From Nymphaea colorata (taxonomy: Eukaryota > Streptophyta > Magnoliopsida > Nymphaeales > Nymphaeaceae), in NCBI RefSeq assembly GCF_008831285.2, contig NC_045144.1, positions 19,669,716-19,733,715 of the forward strand: 64,000 bases of DNA, written 5' to 3'. The number at the start of each line of letters is the position of its first letter. The first letter of the stretch is position 1. The notes under the pieces were generated by a model. That model did no database searches. It worked only from the letters and a program-made list of their open reading frames with translations, and was not told the origin of the DNA. This document shows, piece by piece, positions 12,871 through 24,962 of the stretch. A program made the position numbers and the translations under genes.

Positions 12871-14240
12871 TAAGTTGAGAAATGCAATGAAGAACTGTGA
12901 GACAACAAAAGTATAACATATACCTTTTGAGAACAATGGGTTGGATGAGAGTTTCGGCTCTTTACAAGACGGGAGGTCTTCCCTGGTCACCAAAAAAACC
13001 ATACTCAAAATATAAAACAATGTTTAAAACCACACAATATATGCAAAGGAAGAGGGAGAGAATAAAAGAAATTAGATTGAAAAAAATATATATTATTCAA
13101 GGCACGGTCTCTCTTCATGAATGCTGGCTACTGACCGTTCAATGAAAAATGAACAAATTAAATTAGTTTAGTTGACTACGAAATTAACTTCTGATCAGTC
13201 CTCTTATCAAGCTCTCAATGATGTATTGAGATGCTTGGTGGGGGCTCCATTGCCATCCACTCTGATAGGACTTCTTCATAGAGAGCTGAAATTTTTGTCA
13301 ATGCACCTTTTCTCCATTGCACTCAAGTTGGAGAAAAATATCTTCCGATTCCACACATACCCATCGCCGACAGGAGTACTGTGTGAAGAAACACAAGGAA
13401 GAATTCAAAGGAATAATAAAGAAAAGAAAAGATCTCTAGACCAACTTGGGGATTTCAAATTCTGCTGCACCATGAGCAAAAAGAAGCTAGGAAACAAGAA
13501 TGGAAACATTATTCAAGACGTGGGTGAGCATCTTAAGGATACAAAGGCGATCCCAATGTTGGAAAGATGCCAATGGTTTCTTCTTTCCTCCCTCTGAAGT
13601 TATGACACCATTAATGTTTTACTTGAGAATGTCTAAGCACGAGCAAACAGGAGGTAGAATTTCGAACTCCCAGGAAAACATTAACCAGCAGAAACGCTAG
13701 AATCGATGGTTGTGTTTCCGATAACGATCTACCAAGATCTTGGAAAGGATTCAGAATGAAGAGAAAGAACTGAGCAATCTTTCAACAGGATCATCAACTG
13801 TTTTGTATGCGAAACACGACCAACGTCAAGATCTCCCGGCGAGAGTTCAGGAACTTGACCACGTCTTTCCGTGGCGTCCAAACATGTGATTAAGAACAAG
13901 AAGTTGACGACGATGCCGGAGATAGGAAGGAATGTTCTTTTTTATAAAAGAGGGCCCTGAGAGAACCTTTCTTTTTATGGAGTTGGGCAATTCAAGATTC
14001 TAACTGTTGAGCCTTTCTGCCGCTCGCTTTTGAGGGGATGATTAGAATTGCTTCAGATTGGGCTGCTCAGTGGAAATATCGTTCCGTCCATATCACCACC
14101 ACCACCCAAATGCAAATAATGATTCCCTTTGTTTCAGTATCAATAAGAAAAGAAATGAAGATATATAAGTCAGCATGCCCCACATGAGATTCTTCCATAA
14201 TTTGAGTCCTCCCAACTTCAAAATATTTAGTATTTATTTG

Positions 14241-14241
<1 letters not shown>
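12871..14241. other. Intergenic, unassigned ORF and a possible TATA box
   Basis: A plus-strand frame of 141 codons (13172-13597) is the longest unassigned ORF in the first 18 kb. It matches no family I know and has no clear hydrophobic or repeat structure, so I do not call it a gene. On the minus strand a TTTTATAAAA box lies near 13940-13950, ahead of a mixed-composition stretch down to 13600. It could be the promoter of a non-coding transcript, but only very short frames follow. Confidence 0.35.
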
Positions 14242-14285
<44 letters not shown>

Positions 14286-14303
14286 GAGAGAGAGAGAGAA
14301 AGA
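14242..14303. repeat. (AT)20 followed by GA-rich microsatellite
   Basis: About 41 bp of pure AT repeat run directly into a GA-rich run. Confidence 0.95.
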
Positions 14304-15207
14304 GAGGAGGTCAAAGCCTTCAACCATAAGATTTTTTCCCCATCACTACTACCCAATGTCATCAGTCAAATATCCTACCTCGCCTAGAAATTTTTCATTG
14401 CAGGGGTCAAACTATAGTTTCAAAATTTTAACAAAAACCGAAATATTAATTTATATAAGTTAAACTAATTTTTTAAAATTTTACATGTAAAATTTTGAAT
14501 TTATATACGTGTATGTGTTGGGGCTGCGATTTGTTGATTTTTGCATCCGAGTTTAGATAGGAAAATCTTTTGGCCTCTTACAAGAAACTATGTATTTAAT
14601 CACTATATATATGAGGAGAGAGAGTGACAGGCAGACTGAAATCCTACAGTGAGGAATTTTTTTGAACCTTTTTCTCTCTCATTCTCTCACCTATTTTTCT
14701 CTCTTCATCTTCTTGTTTGATTTTTTTCTTTTCTTTTCACAATTAACGTCTTCACTCTAAGATCAGTGGATTCTTAAGAGTTGAAAGGAACTTGAAAAGT
14801 CTGTCCCATTTGAGAGATAAAAGTATGATAACTATGTACAATGCTTATGAGCCTTCCGAATAATTTGATTGATAACTCATAAACTTTATTATGTAAAACT
14901 ATTCCGGCAAAGTTAAGACAACGATTATCATTCGCATTTTTAAAAAGTAAACTTTACAAATAGCAGTACGTTGTTCATTGGCTCGCTCCCCATATGTACA
15001 GTTCACAAAATTTAAAAAAAAGAATTACGCATTTTAAAAATATAAATTAATGGAACAATTCACAAGTGTTTTTGGATGTATTGAACTTTCCAATTGAATC
15101 CACCAAAGAGAACCTTTTGGTATGATAGGGCCTTGGTTATATTGACATTAATATAAACTTGTACAGGTTCTAGAAAGGGCGGCGGAGCTGCAAAATAAAT
15201 TATGCGT

Positions 15208-15223
15208 GTGGGCAACTGCCCAC
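15208..15223. repeat. GTGGGCAACTGCCCAC palindrome in a MITE relic
   Basis: This 16-bp near-palindrome recurs at 21566-21581, 22754-22769 (one base different) and 24920-24935 (AACT replaced by AGGT). A related form is at 17376-17391. In the copies at 17240 and 24804 it sits close to the right end of a hAT-like MITE, so the isolated copies mark decayed members of that family. Here it is preceded by GGCGGAGCTG, a decayed left end. Confidence 0.6.
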
Positions 15224-15728
15224 ATAAGCCAACAAATGGCTGCCTAAATATTGCCTCTTTTCTATATTGCTTTGTATATGGGTTGTATGCAGAATAGATG
15301 TGTTAGTTGTGCGTGCACTAACACACACTAGTCAAGAAGCTCATTTGAACAGCCACAGCTTCTTCATGCTGGGCTCACTAATCCAAGCAAGCCGGCTCAT
15401 GTTTAGATCATTAACTTGTTGGACCAAGTTGAGACATGGACTAAACCGGTCTAGGATATTAGCCACCTGCTTCAATTCTCAGCTCTACTTATAGACTCAA
15501 AATCTTGTTAAACCTGTGCAGCTGAACGTTATCCTATGGTTTAGTGAGTTATTAATTTTTTTCTTAATTTTATACTAGTTGTTATATTGATAGGTTGCAT
15601 ATATATATTTTCTTTGTCAATAATATGACTTATACATATATATTATGAAAATTGAAATATGGCTGCTTCTGGATCTTGCTGGAGATTTAAAAAGTCGTGG
15701 CTAAATTGTTATTAAAAAACACTATAAA

Positions 15729-15890
15729 ACATCGTTATACCATAAACCTTCGGTAGTGCTTTTAGTGACGGTTTATAAATATTTTGTGATGGTTTATAAA
15801 CCATAAATTCTCTCTCTCTCTATACCACATTGTTATACCATAAACCTTTGCTTTGCTAGTGCTTTTAGTGACGGTTTATAAACCATAAAT
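15729..15890. repeat. Tandem duplication, period 98 bp, CACTA-like words
   Basis: Two units starting at 15729 and 15827 share ACAT-GTTATACCATAAACCTT and TAGTGCTTTTAGTGACGG. TTTTAGTGACGGTTTATAAACC-type sequence resembles the subterminal repeats of plant CACTA elements. Terminal repeats are not visible, so this is probably a remnant. Confidence 0.5.
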
Positions 15891-15971
15891 TCTCTCTCTC
15901 TCTCTTTCTCTTTCTCTCTCTTAGGGGACTTCTTGTCCCCAAATTTTGCTATATATTTCCATTTTATCGGT

Positions 15972-16084
<113 letters not shown>

Positions 16085-17239
16085 ATCCCGGACCGTTAAG
16101 TCAGGGATAAAAACCAATTGTTTAAAGTTTTTGTTGAAAATTAAATTTTAAACAAAATCAAACACCCTTTTATGATTACACAAATTAATTTGATATCAAA
16201 CATGCTTTAGTTTAAGTTGTTTTTATGAAGGATGTGGATTTCTCTATCTTCACACTAATTATAAAAATACAATTAAATTTTTAAAAATGATAAAAATTTA
16301 ATATATGTTTCTTTATCAACTTATTCTTAAGATCATATATGTAAGGTTAGATTGCAAAAAATACTAAGCATAAACCATTATTTTCCATTGTCCCTATTGG
16401 TAATGTGAAAACATAAACATTTGCAGAGAGCAGTACAGTCCTTACAAGTCCAGGGGACCCCCGAGATAAGGTTGATATTAATGCTTGGACCAGGTAATAA
16501 TGCAAGCCTTTAATGTGAAAGCCTCATTGCATGAAACCATTGTTGTCTATGTCAGTGAAACCATGAAACCATTTTGTTGCAAAAAAAAAAAAAAAAAAAC
16601 ATTTTTCCTCCTTCTGGTTTTATTTTATTAGAGGCATCATAACTTGTCGAGCGCACGCAAAGCCACGTGGCGCTGAATTTTAAATTCGCATCCGAATCGA
16701 TCTGAATCTGACTTTTAAATTCACAATCAAATCCAAACTGGATTTGACTATATTGATTCTCGTTATTCAATTAAACATTTATTTAAAACAGAATCCGATC
16801 GGATGTCATTTCTTTGGTATGAATGATGTAAATTTTTTCCTCGTGTATTTAAGGCATTTTGATTCGAATCTGATCCATCGACATCTCTACTACAAATAAT
16901 AAAAAAATAAGATTAAAAGAACAAGAAATTGTTTCTTTTAGCAAAAAGGTTTTAAAACTTTTTAATTTTCAATTGTACTGAACCTGATTTTAACCTGACC
17001 CCTAATATATTGTTCTATTGTCAAAAATAAGTCGGGGTTGGCAAAACCTTATCAGATTATGCCACGAGCAATGTGTTCTTAAGATCTTTGACCAGCTTGA
17101 AACTAAAGTTTTAAAACCACTTCACCAACCCCTGTTTGTGGTATTTCCTTTTCTAGGAAAAACCTGCCCTTTTCCTTCCGAAAGAACCATTTTCAATATT
17201 AGCCAGCTGAACTTTTGGGTTGTGTTTGTGTCCAAGGAG

Positions 17240-17418
17240 CAGTGGCGGAGCCAGGATTTTTTAATCGTGGGCCACTTGCCTTGGCAACACAAATTTGGGG
17301 TGGGCACTATATATAATTTAAGGGTCATAGCCATGTGATGTTGGGACATTATAATGGAATTTTTGAATGGCTGGCGTGGGCAGTGGCCCACCCCAGCTAA
17401 CAATTAGCTCCGCTACTG
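17240..17418. mobile_element. hAT-like MITE, 179 bp, best preserved copy
   Basis: Left end CAGTGGCGGAGCCA and right end TAGCTCCGCTACTG are inverted repeats over 14 bp with two mismatches. The flanks CCAAGGAG (17232-17239) and CCAAGGAA (17419-17426) are an 8-bp target duplication with one mismatch. The palindrome GTGGGCAGTGGCCCAC lies near the right end. There is no transposase, so the element must have been moved in trans by a hAT transposase. Confidence 0.85.
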
Positions 17419-17426
17419 CCAAGGAA

Positions 17427-18597
17427 GAGAGCTCCGATACAAAAACCCGTAGTAGAATGTATTTCCGCAGAATGCAAGTCCCAGCTGCGGGCGTCTCCAA
17501 CGGAAGGAAGGCTCAAACAGTGTTTGGGGATTGTTTTCTGCGAGGAAAGTGGTTTCCCTTGTTTGGATTTTCACATTAGGGCTGTGGGAATTGCTTCACT
17601 GCCAATGACTTTAAAATAGAAGTCTTTCCATTTACAGACATTCCAATGGACTCGGTTCCTCAGAGTATGGAAACTAGGTTCAAACAAACACCTGAATTTC
17701 CAGAACTGGAGCTTCTCATATACGTTTATGGATTGGATATGGATCAGATATAGCTTTTACTGTATCTGACTAATGAGGTACTGCTTTCAGCCTGGATTCA
17801 GATTTCGAAATGGAAAATGATATGTGGATATTGCGTAAAATCGGTCCGAATGTCTATCATACTGGACTTTCATTAAATTCGTTGAACAAAAAGAATCCAT
17901 ACTAAATCTGTTTACTAATCAGTTACGGATTCAAATCTGATTACTCGGATCCGATTTGATTTTTATATGCAATTAAATTATATTGGTTATGAAAAATGAT
18001 GTAGAAGAATCCAATTGGCACATCCATATGGCATATTTTTTTTTCTTAGATTTTTATTAATTGTCATTAGAACCATATCACTCGATTTTTTCAGTTTTCA
18101 AAAAAATCTATTGATCAATTTGATTCTCGCGCACACTATTCATCCAAGTTGCAAGTTGTAGATGTACAACATTCTAATGGATCTCCAACCATTTGACGGG
18201 TCCATAAAAATTGGTCAAATTTGAAAAGTAGACTTAAAGACTTAGACAAGTTGACGTCAAGGCCGTCGGCCAACCACCATTCTCTTGGAAGACCAAAGGT
18301 CAAACAAGTTCAATTTTTTGATCTTGTTTTGTCGATTTGAAACCCGTCCATACAGCTCTTACAATGGCTAAATCACCGGGTCCAGAATAGGATGGAGAAA
18401 CCCCTTTCTCAAGCCAGCGGACTGACTTCGGATCCATAACCGAATCCAATACACAATATTTCTGGTTCTAAATCCCAAACCATACACCCCAATCACTCGA
18501 ACCCGAAGATTTAGAACTTGACCAAATAAAGGAATCTGGATTTGGGTGAATAACCAAAACAAGCATACGAGATCCAGAGAATGCCCAATGAAAGAGA
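17427..18597. other. Intergenic, no gene recognised
   Basis: GATCCGAAT-rich blocks near 17730-17990 and 18420-18560 resemble dispersed MITE relics. The minus frame 18368-18631 (87 codons) falls in such a block and shows no known domain. Confidence 0.5.
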
Positions 18598-18849
18598 TTA
18601 ATCTTCTAACTTGGGAGAGGGGCTTAAGCAAGCACCGCCTTCCACGTCACCCTCTTCCATGATTCCCCCGCGAAGGATTATTCCTGCAACCACTCCATGA
18701 AGCATTTTACACGAAGGCGCCTCACTTTCAGTAGAATGATAGAACACCGGTCGATCTCCAGAGGCTTTGTCAATCAACCCCTTAATCCAAGCTAATCTGC
18801 TGTCCGAATCGGCGTCCCGATACTCCGTCCCCTCGATCAGTGAAATTAG
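18598..18849 (-). other. 83-codon open frame without clear start, not recognised
   Basis: The minus frame is open from just after a TAA (18850-18852) to a TAA at 18598-18600. It has mixed codons and a protein-like composition (segments such as DADSDSRLAWIKGLID and GDRPVFYHSTESEAP). The first Met is more than 40 codons in. It lies about 300 bp downstream of the gene at 19154-19978 on the same strand. It could be a 3' exon, a UTR with chance openness, or a gene fragment. No splice donor that would join it to the upstream gene is convincing. Confidence 0.25.
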
Positions 18850-18960
18850 TTACAGAGCAAGAAGCAAAATGTGCCACCCATGGAAATGGGGAAAAAAAGG
18901 AAGTGTTGGAAGGCTTTAAGCTTGATATTTACTACTGTACAAAGATAAAGAGGGGAAAAG

Positions 18961-18976
18961 AAACCCTAAACCCTAA
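18961..18976 (+). promoter_or_regulatory. Double telo-box AAACCCTAAACCCTAA
   Basis: Two overlapping AAACCCTAA telo-boxes. Such motifs are common near transcription starts of plant growth and ribosomal genes, but this one lies about 180 bp beyond the stop codon of the minus-strand gene at 19154-19978. It may mark the start of an unannotated plus-strand transcript or be chance. Confidence 0.35.
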
Positions 18977-19153
18977 GTGCCGGAAAAGCACAAAAAAAAA
19001 GGAGATGGAGCTGGGAGGTTGGAGATGTTCGCCGGAGGGGGTGCCGTGTATTTCTAACCATAATTTATATATTGGAGAAAGAGAAAGAAGGGAGGAAAAG
19101 ACAGGGGAAAAGGAAGGAGCGAAAATGACGGTACTTTTTCCCAGTACCGGAGT

Positions 19154-19978
19154 TCAAACAGCCCATAAACGGGAAGCAAAGAAGCCCATCACGTCCGGAA
19201 CAAGCTTCCTCACCAAGCTTCGGCCAGGGGACGGCGCCGCGACCCTCCGGGCGTCCCCGGCGTCGTTCTCCGCCTCAGCTGCTGCATCCCCCCGGCCTTC
19301 CTCATCGTCCTCCACAGCGCGCTCCTCGGGGGGGCTTTCTCCCTCCATCGGGGGCTCTTCCTTCACCAGAGCGGTCGGCGGAGGCGGATCCTCGCGCTCC
19401 GGCGCGGAAACCGCGTCCGTGACGGCGACAGGAGCGACATCGGAGCCCGAAGAAATCCAGAACGACCGATTCTTGCCCGAGAACCTCCTTCCCTTGGCCC
19501 TCTTCCCCGCAGCAGCCGAGCCCTCGGCCTTGGCGAGATGCTCCTCGAATGCTTCGATCACGTCGTGGATAAGCTCCCGGTTGGGCGAGGCGTCCCACCG
19601 GATCCAGAAGCTCGTGTAGCAGTCGAAGCAGCCGCAGTCGAACGCCGGGCGGTGCTGCTGGCTCCGGCGCCACCTCCGCTTCTCCTCCTGCGCCAGCATC
19701 GAGCTCAGCGACCGCGCGATGAGGTACGCCAGCACCTCGCGGTCCTCCATCACCATCGCCGTCGTCATCGCCAGGATTGCCGCCGGCAGCACCTTCAGAA
19801 TCGACGACGCATCCGAACCAGAACCCGAAGAAGCAGAAGCAGATGCCGACGACGCCGAAGAAAAAGCGGCAGAAGAAGAGTGAGGAAACGAAGGAGAAGG
19901 GTGTACCTTCCCCTTCGTCTTGGGGTACAGATTCTTCATTTCTGGTGGCGCTCCGCTCCTAAGCCCTATCCCCGCCAC
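19154..19978 (-). CDS. Plant-specific protein of unknown function, 274 aa
   Basis: A single-exon GC-rich gene. Residues 1-30 form a basic, proline-containing leader. Residues 31-60 are a Ser/Ala low-complexity run. Residues 62-100 contain VLPAAILAMTTAMVMEDRE and LAYLIARSLSSM. The core follows: a CGCFDCYTSFWIRWD segment and SPNRELIHDVIEAFEEHLA. This cysteine/aromatic core is, as I remember it, shared by a small family of angiosperm proteins of unknown function. The C-terminal half is acidic and proline-rich and probably disordered, ending in FFASRLWAV. Strong codon bias toward G/C contrasts with the AT-rich flanks. The next ATG upstream is out of frame, so this start is preferred. The opposite strand is also open over long stretches, a GC-rich shadow. 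No catalytic motif is seen and I assign no function. Confidence 0.85.
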   Translation of the reverse strand: MAGIGLRSGAPPEMKNLYPKTKGKVHPSPSFPHSSSAAFSSASSASASASSGSGSDASSILKVLPAAILAMTTAMVMEDREVLAYLIARSLSSMLAQEEKRRWRRSQQHRPAFDCGCFDCYTSFWIRWDASPNRELIHDVIEAFEEHLAKAEGSAAAGKRAKGRRFSGKNRSFWISSGSDVAPVAVTDAVSAPEREDPPPPTALVKEEPPMEGESPPEERAVEDDEEGRGDAAAEAENDAGDARRVAAPSPGRSLVRKLVPDVMGFFASRLWAV

Positions 19979-20110
19979 TAGAGGCAGCCCTGTAGAGAGA
20001 GAGAGAGAGAAAGCGAGATAAACCGAAGAATGATGCAGCTAGGGCTCCTCCGGCCGGAAAGCTCAGAAGAGAGAGAAAGATAGAGAGGGAGAGGGAGAGT
20101 TATTTTTTTT
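19979..20110 (-). promoter_or_regulatory. GA/CT-rich leader of the gene at 19154-19978
   Basis: Read on the minus strand, CT-rich tracts (19992-20013 and 20066-20100) lie immediately upstream of the ATG. This is typical of plant 5' UTRs and core promoters with Y patches. No clear TATA box is seen in the first 130 bp. Confidence 0.4.
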
Positions 20111-22753
20111 CCTATTTTTTAAAATATTTATAAATTTTTTGGGGGTATCGATTCGGGGGCGGAGGGGTGTAGGGTCTGGTTTTCGTTGGCGTACTCAGGG
20201 GGTTTGATATGGCCGTAGGGAACCGGAATGACCGGGGTTTGCGACCGGCTGTCTCCGGTGGGATGCGTGCGATTGGTCCGGGGATCCGTACTTCCTCGAC
20301 TGCTGAGACAGGTTAATGATCGCCCCTCACTTTTCTCTTTACCTGCCGGCGGATTACCAAACCCCCCACCCCTCTTCCCTCCAAATGACCGACTCGTCCC
20401 TCCTTCTTCCTCTCCTTCCCCTCCCCTACTCAAGACGCGGTCTGCTCTCGACTCCCCGCGTTGACCAAGACCCGGTCGCAGCGAACCCCATCGCTTGAAC
20501 TGAAGTAGGCGAACGCGAGCTCAGCTCTGCTCGACTCGACTCGGTGAACTCAATAACTCGAACGGTGTAGGTCCGCTCGAGCTCGGTTAAACTGAAAGAC
20601 CTCAGCTGGATACAAGGAGGAAAAATCAAGTAAGGTCCCAACTTTTTAGGATCACTTCTAGTAACCGACCCAATGTTCACATTTTTCCGATGAAGTCCTG
20701 GGAAAGCTAACTCTCCCTTGGGAAAATAAGTTGGGAATTCGGTTTGTGTTGTAGCATGTGATCATTATTATAAGATGGGCACTGGAAGGGATGACCGTTA
20801 TTAGAAAGCCCGTGCCAGTTTCGCAAAGTTTGAGCCCCTGTTTACATTAATTGTAAAAGCCCGTTCGTCTTTTTAATTTTTTTGGCGTTGGTGTGATGAA
20901 GGCGGTCTATAAACGGGGACCGCCTTAGGGAACCGACCTAAGCCGACCAGGTGTTTGAAATTATCCGGACCTTAGATTTTACCTAACCAATCGCAGTATA
21001 AGATTTTTTTTTTTTTTTTTCTGCCCGGATCTAATAGATGTCTGGTTTTCGTTTTCTGTTTGGTTTATTTGGATCTTGGATTTGGTCTGGATCCACGGAT
21101 CGATACGTATGAATTATGACTTTAAACTTTAATTTCGCGCGTATTTAAAGTATGTCAATGTCACGCGTATTTAACTGAAGCTCATTTACGTCCAAATGCA
21201 GCTGCCAACATGATAAGGGAGAAGCATAAAGTACAAGAGGAAAGGGTCAGGAGCACCTTCATTATGGAGCAGCAGCGTTATGGTCACATGGCAATGGAGC
21301 TCAGTTGTCCTGTGGAACAGGGACAAGGGACCACCCCTGCGGGCAGGACGTGGCCTGACTTGGGGACTCGTCTTGTTCTTGGATTGGCCTGCAATCGACC
21401 CTACTTAATAAAGGAAACTAGAGGAGAAGAGCCTGGGTTCAGGTGGAAACTTGGGCTGGGTTCGACGTTGGCCATGGCTTCATTCCTTTGATTTTGAATT
21501 TCGGTTGACCTTGATTGCTGTCTCCGGGTGGAGCAATATGTAGTTAATAAATTTTATGTGTCTATGTGGGCAACTGCCCACACAAGCGGGATCAGTTGGA
21601 TTTATTGCTGCTTGAGACTGGTCCATAGAGAAGGTGAGTCTTTTTTGTTGGATGTTCGTCTTTTATACATTTCATTTACAAGATTTGTTTCGGTCTCATA
21701 AATGTGAACATTTATATGATATATTATACAGAAGCACGACCTTGGTCCTGATAGGACAACCGCAGAAGGGAGAGAAAGTTATATTATCATTCAAACAAAC
21801 ATAAATTCGAATTAAATTACATAAAAATAATGAGAAATTATAAAAATTATTTATAAAACAGAAACGCGTACGGCATGTGGTACATCTACATTGGCCGATG
21901 AATCAAATCGAGATGCCATCCTAATTATTTAATTCGAATCCGCCAAATAGATTTCAACGATGCCGCCTACGAAGTTCGCTTGCTACGGTCTAAGTTAACA
22001 GGCTGAAAGAAGCGGCCGACCTTCTGTTCTTTTCCTCTCTTTTCAAACCGAAAATATGCTTTCCAGCTTCAATGACAACAACCAGAGGCACAGAACTTTC
22101 AACGCCACATGCATCACATAACTTTAAAACTCTTATTTGGCGATCAACAGTGACAGTCAAGTCTGAGCGTAATAGAAAAAACTTTTCCGTCCCCATTTGA
22201 AAATTTCTGCATAAATTCATACCACAGACAGAGAGAGAGAGAGAAAGAGAGAGAGCTACGTTGTTTACATCAGAGAAACAGGAGAATGATCAGACTGCAC
22301 GTGAACAGCTGCTCAGTAGTCCATTAGATGTCAGAGAGAGAGAGAGAGAGTCACTGTAATACTCAACAGGAAGAAGAACACAAAGAGGAAGAAGAAGAAC
22401 ACAGAGAGAAGAGGAACAGTGGACTTCTGGCGTTAAAATTGCTCCATTATGGCTGTGCTGGTGATCAGTAATTAGTTGGTTGGTAAATGTGAAGGCAATG
22501 GCTGTCAGGAATAGCTGGAGCTTCCGCTCTCTTGTCTTGTTATACAGTATGATATGAAATGCTCTTCGTGTTTACCTAACAATGACTGCTAGTGTTTTCA
22601 CTACATTGCCAGTTTTCAAAAACAAACCATCCCACCTACCACCAAGCATATGCGTTGAAGACTAAGTCCTAAGTGTGTGCAAAATTGCCAAGATTTTTTT
22701 GTGGGTTGGTCAATGTTGCGATCCGTTTGATTCCGCTGTTGTGTGGGACTAGT

Positions 22754-22915
22754 GCGGGCAACTGCCCACACTAGCATATGAAATCTTGCATTGTGATTAA
22801 ATTAGACTTAGGTTCAGATAGGTCCAACTGCATGTAATGTCCGCACCAGACCTGAGTCAGTGCTCCACAAACACTCCTTCTTTTGACTTATCAAAATTTT
22901 CTAGCTCCACCATTG
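22754..22915. mobile_element. hAT-MITE relic, right half
   Basis: Starts with the GCGGGCAACTGCCCAC palindrome and ends near 22902-22915 with CTAGCTCCACCATTG, which matches the right terminal repeat of the copy at 17240-17418. No matching left end or target duplication was found. Confidence 0.4.
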
Positions 22916-23040
22916 GTTTCATCATTTTTCTTTAAGGTCTTAATGTGCAGTTATTCGACTGGGTTAAGCTTATTTGCAAATCCAGCAAACATAAGGTTAT
23001 AGTTACAAAGATTGTTTTCGGGTTTTAAATTGTATGTTTT

Positions 23041-23400
23041 TTTAGGGGATAATACGTCAAATCTGAAAAAATGAGAAAAATACAATAAATTAAAATACGA
23101 TAAATTTTGAAAGAAAATGTTAACAATTAAGAAAAATAAAATAAATGAGAAACTAACATGACAACATCAAAAGATGGGTTGATAAACAATAAATAAAAAT
23201 TACAAAATAGAAACAAGCAGTTTGACATTAACAAACATGGAAAAATGCCTAAAATGAAAAAAAAAAAACGTGTTTTTTTTTTCAAAAAAACTGCATTTTT
23301 TTGCCATTTCTTCGGCTGACTTATGTTTCACATTTTTAACGTGTTCTTTTTTTCAAAAAAAGTAAGTTTTTTTGTGGCATGCATAACATCCGATATTTAT
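23041..23400. repeat. AT-rich relic related to the TIR element at 34009
   Basis: Contains AAAAAACGTG...TTTTTTT runs, ACATTTTTAACGTG and many A/T homopolymers, the same texture as the element at 34009-34895. Terminal repeats are not seen here. Confidence 0.3.
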
Positions 23401-24401
23401 ATATGTATCATGGTTATATCAATGTCAGATCCCAGTCGAATGTCCAAATTAATTAGTAATGGAATCTGAATTTTTTTTTTTTGCGAGATCCTCTTAATCA
23501 GTTTCGAAAACGAATGACTGTTGATTCTTATTTTTCAAACCAAAAATTCAATTCGATCCGACCAGCATAAGGTCCTTTTATATGTAATTGGATCGGACCA
23601 GTGTCTGGTCCAGATTTGGATACAAAATTGCAAGACGGAATTTTATCCAATTAATAATAAAACCTAAAATAAATTTGAGTTCTGATTTGGTTAATGGGGC
23701 CTTGGTCCCCATGAGATTTTAAAAACTTTAAAAATTTATATGTAAATCTAAAAAATGTTAGTTTAATATATATAAAAATTTTGAAAATTTCTATTTCAGA
23801 CCCAGTTAAAATTTTGATACTATGGATTGACCCCTCCAGCAAAAAATTCCTGGCTCTGCCCCTGGATATATCTGATCCATTTATTTCAACCTGTCTAGTT
23901 TCACTGAGAAGCTCAAACAGAACAAATTCGATGGATCATCATGTGAGCATATCCTACAATATAATATTAAAAAGTCATTTAAAAAATAAATTTAAGAATA
24001 TGTAAAAAATAATTAAAAATAAAAAAAAATCTACAAATAAATAGTTAACTCATGAATGGGCCATAAAATATAATGAATTTGTCACCAAGATTAATCAAAG
24101 TTCCTCCATCTCCATCATTTATCCTCTGGAAGGATCGGACCCTTTAAACCGGCTTGCCCTAAGAGAAAAGAGATCAAGGAGGAGACAATAATGGGATTCC
24201 CTTAAAGTTGTGCTCTCCACCTAAAAACATGATAAAATAAGCAAAGGTCCACGTTATGAGGATATACTGATTCTGTGCCAGACAATATAACATAGAAATA
24301 TTGTTGGCAATATTCCTCCACTCACCAGATTCCCCTTTCTTGATCTTTCAAAAACACTTCCAAGGTGATTCCACTTTATCTTGAAATGTCAGACTTAAAC
24401 C

Positions 24402-24432
24402 TCTTCTCTCTCTCTCTCTTTCTCTCTCTCTA

Positions 24433-24486
<54 letters not shown>
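24402..24486. repeat. Compound microsatellite (TC)n(TA)n
   Basis: A TC-rich run passes into an approximately 50-bp pure TA run. Confidence 0.95.
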
Positions 24487-24487
<1 letters not shown>

Positions 24488-24562
24488 CACTGTTGTTTAT
24501 CTAAAAGTTTCAGAAAAATAGTATAGAAAAAAGCAAATGGGTGCACTCAACTTCTGCTCCAA

Positions 24563-24625
24563 AGGGCGTAGCATAGTTGATCTGACTAATAACGCATTAA
24601 CAATGCATTGTCGGTTTAAGTATCG
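24563..24625 (+). mobile_element. SINE-like head
   Basis: A-box-like GGGCGTAGCATAG at 24563-24575 is followed by a weak B-box-like CGGTTTAAGTA at 24612-24622. It resembles the GGCGTAG heads at 11437 and 53192. Confidence 0.3.
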
Positions 24626-24803
24626 TCACAGTTGCTCTTGTGTGCCTTATGAGCGTGAAGCGCACAATTGAGGTAAAGGTGCTTTGGCTTTGGCTCCACA
24701 TTGACACAAAGCAGCCCTGGACCCGAAAGACAAAGTGGGGAGGTGAGGTGAGACAGGGTTACGCTCCCAAGCAATGGATTTTTTTGTAATCCTCCTATTG
24801 ACG

Positions 24804-24962
24804 CAGTGGCAGAGCGAGAAAAATTAATTGGAGAGGCACCTGGATGGACATCTATATATATGTATAGAAGCAAATATTAAATTTCTCAACGTGAAAATAA
24901 ATAAATTTTAAAAGCTGATGTGGGCAGGTGCCCACACCAGCCCACACGTGGCTACCCCACTG
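24804..24962. mobile_element. hAT-like MITE, 159 bp, old copy
   Basis: Left end CAGTGGCAGAGCGAG, right end GTGGCTACCCCACTG. The palindrome GTGGGCAGGTGCCCAC is at 24920-24935. Flanks TATTGACG and CATTCACA agree at 5 of 8 positions, so the copy is older than that at 17240. Confidence 0.6.

Noticed and set aside
18961-18976. Interstitial telomere sequence
   Set aside because: Only two repeat units; a telo-box-type motif is the simpler reading.
19302-19981. Plus-strand Arg-rich frame (147 codons) and other frames opposite the gene at 19154-19978
   Set aside because: Shadow frames of a GC-rich exon; the minus frame alone has the conserved Cys/aromatic core.
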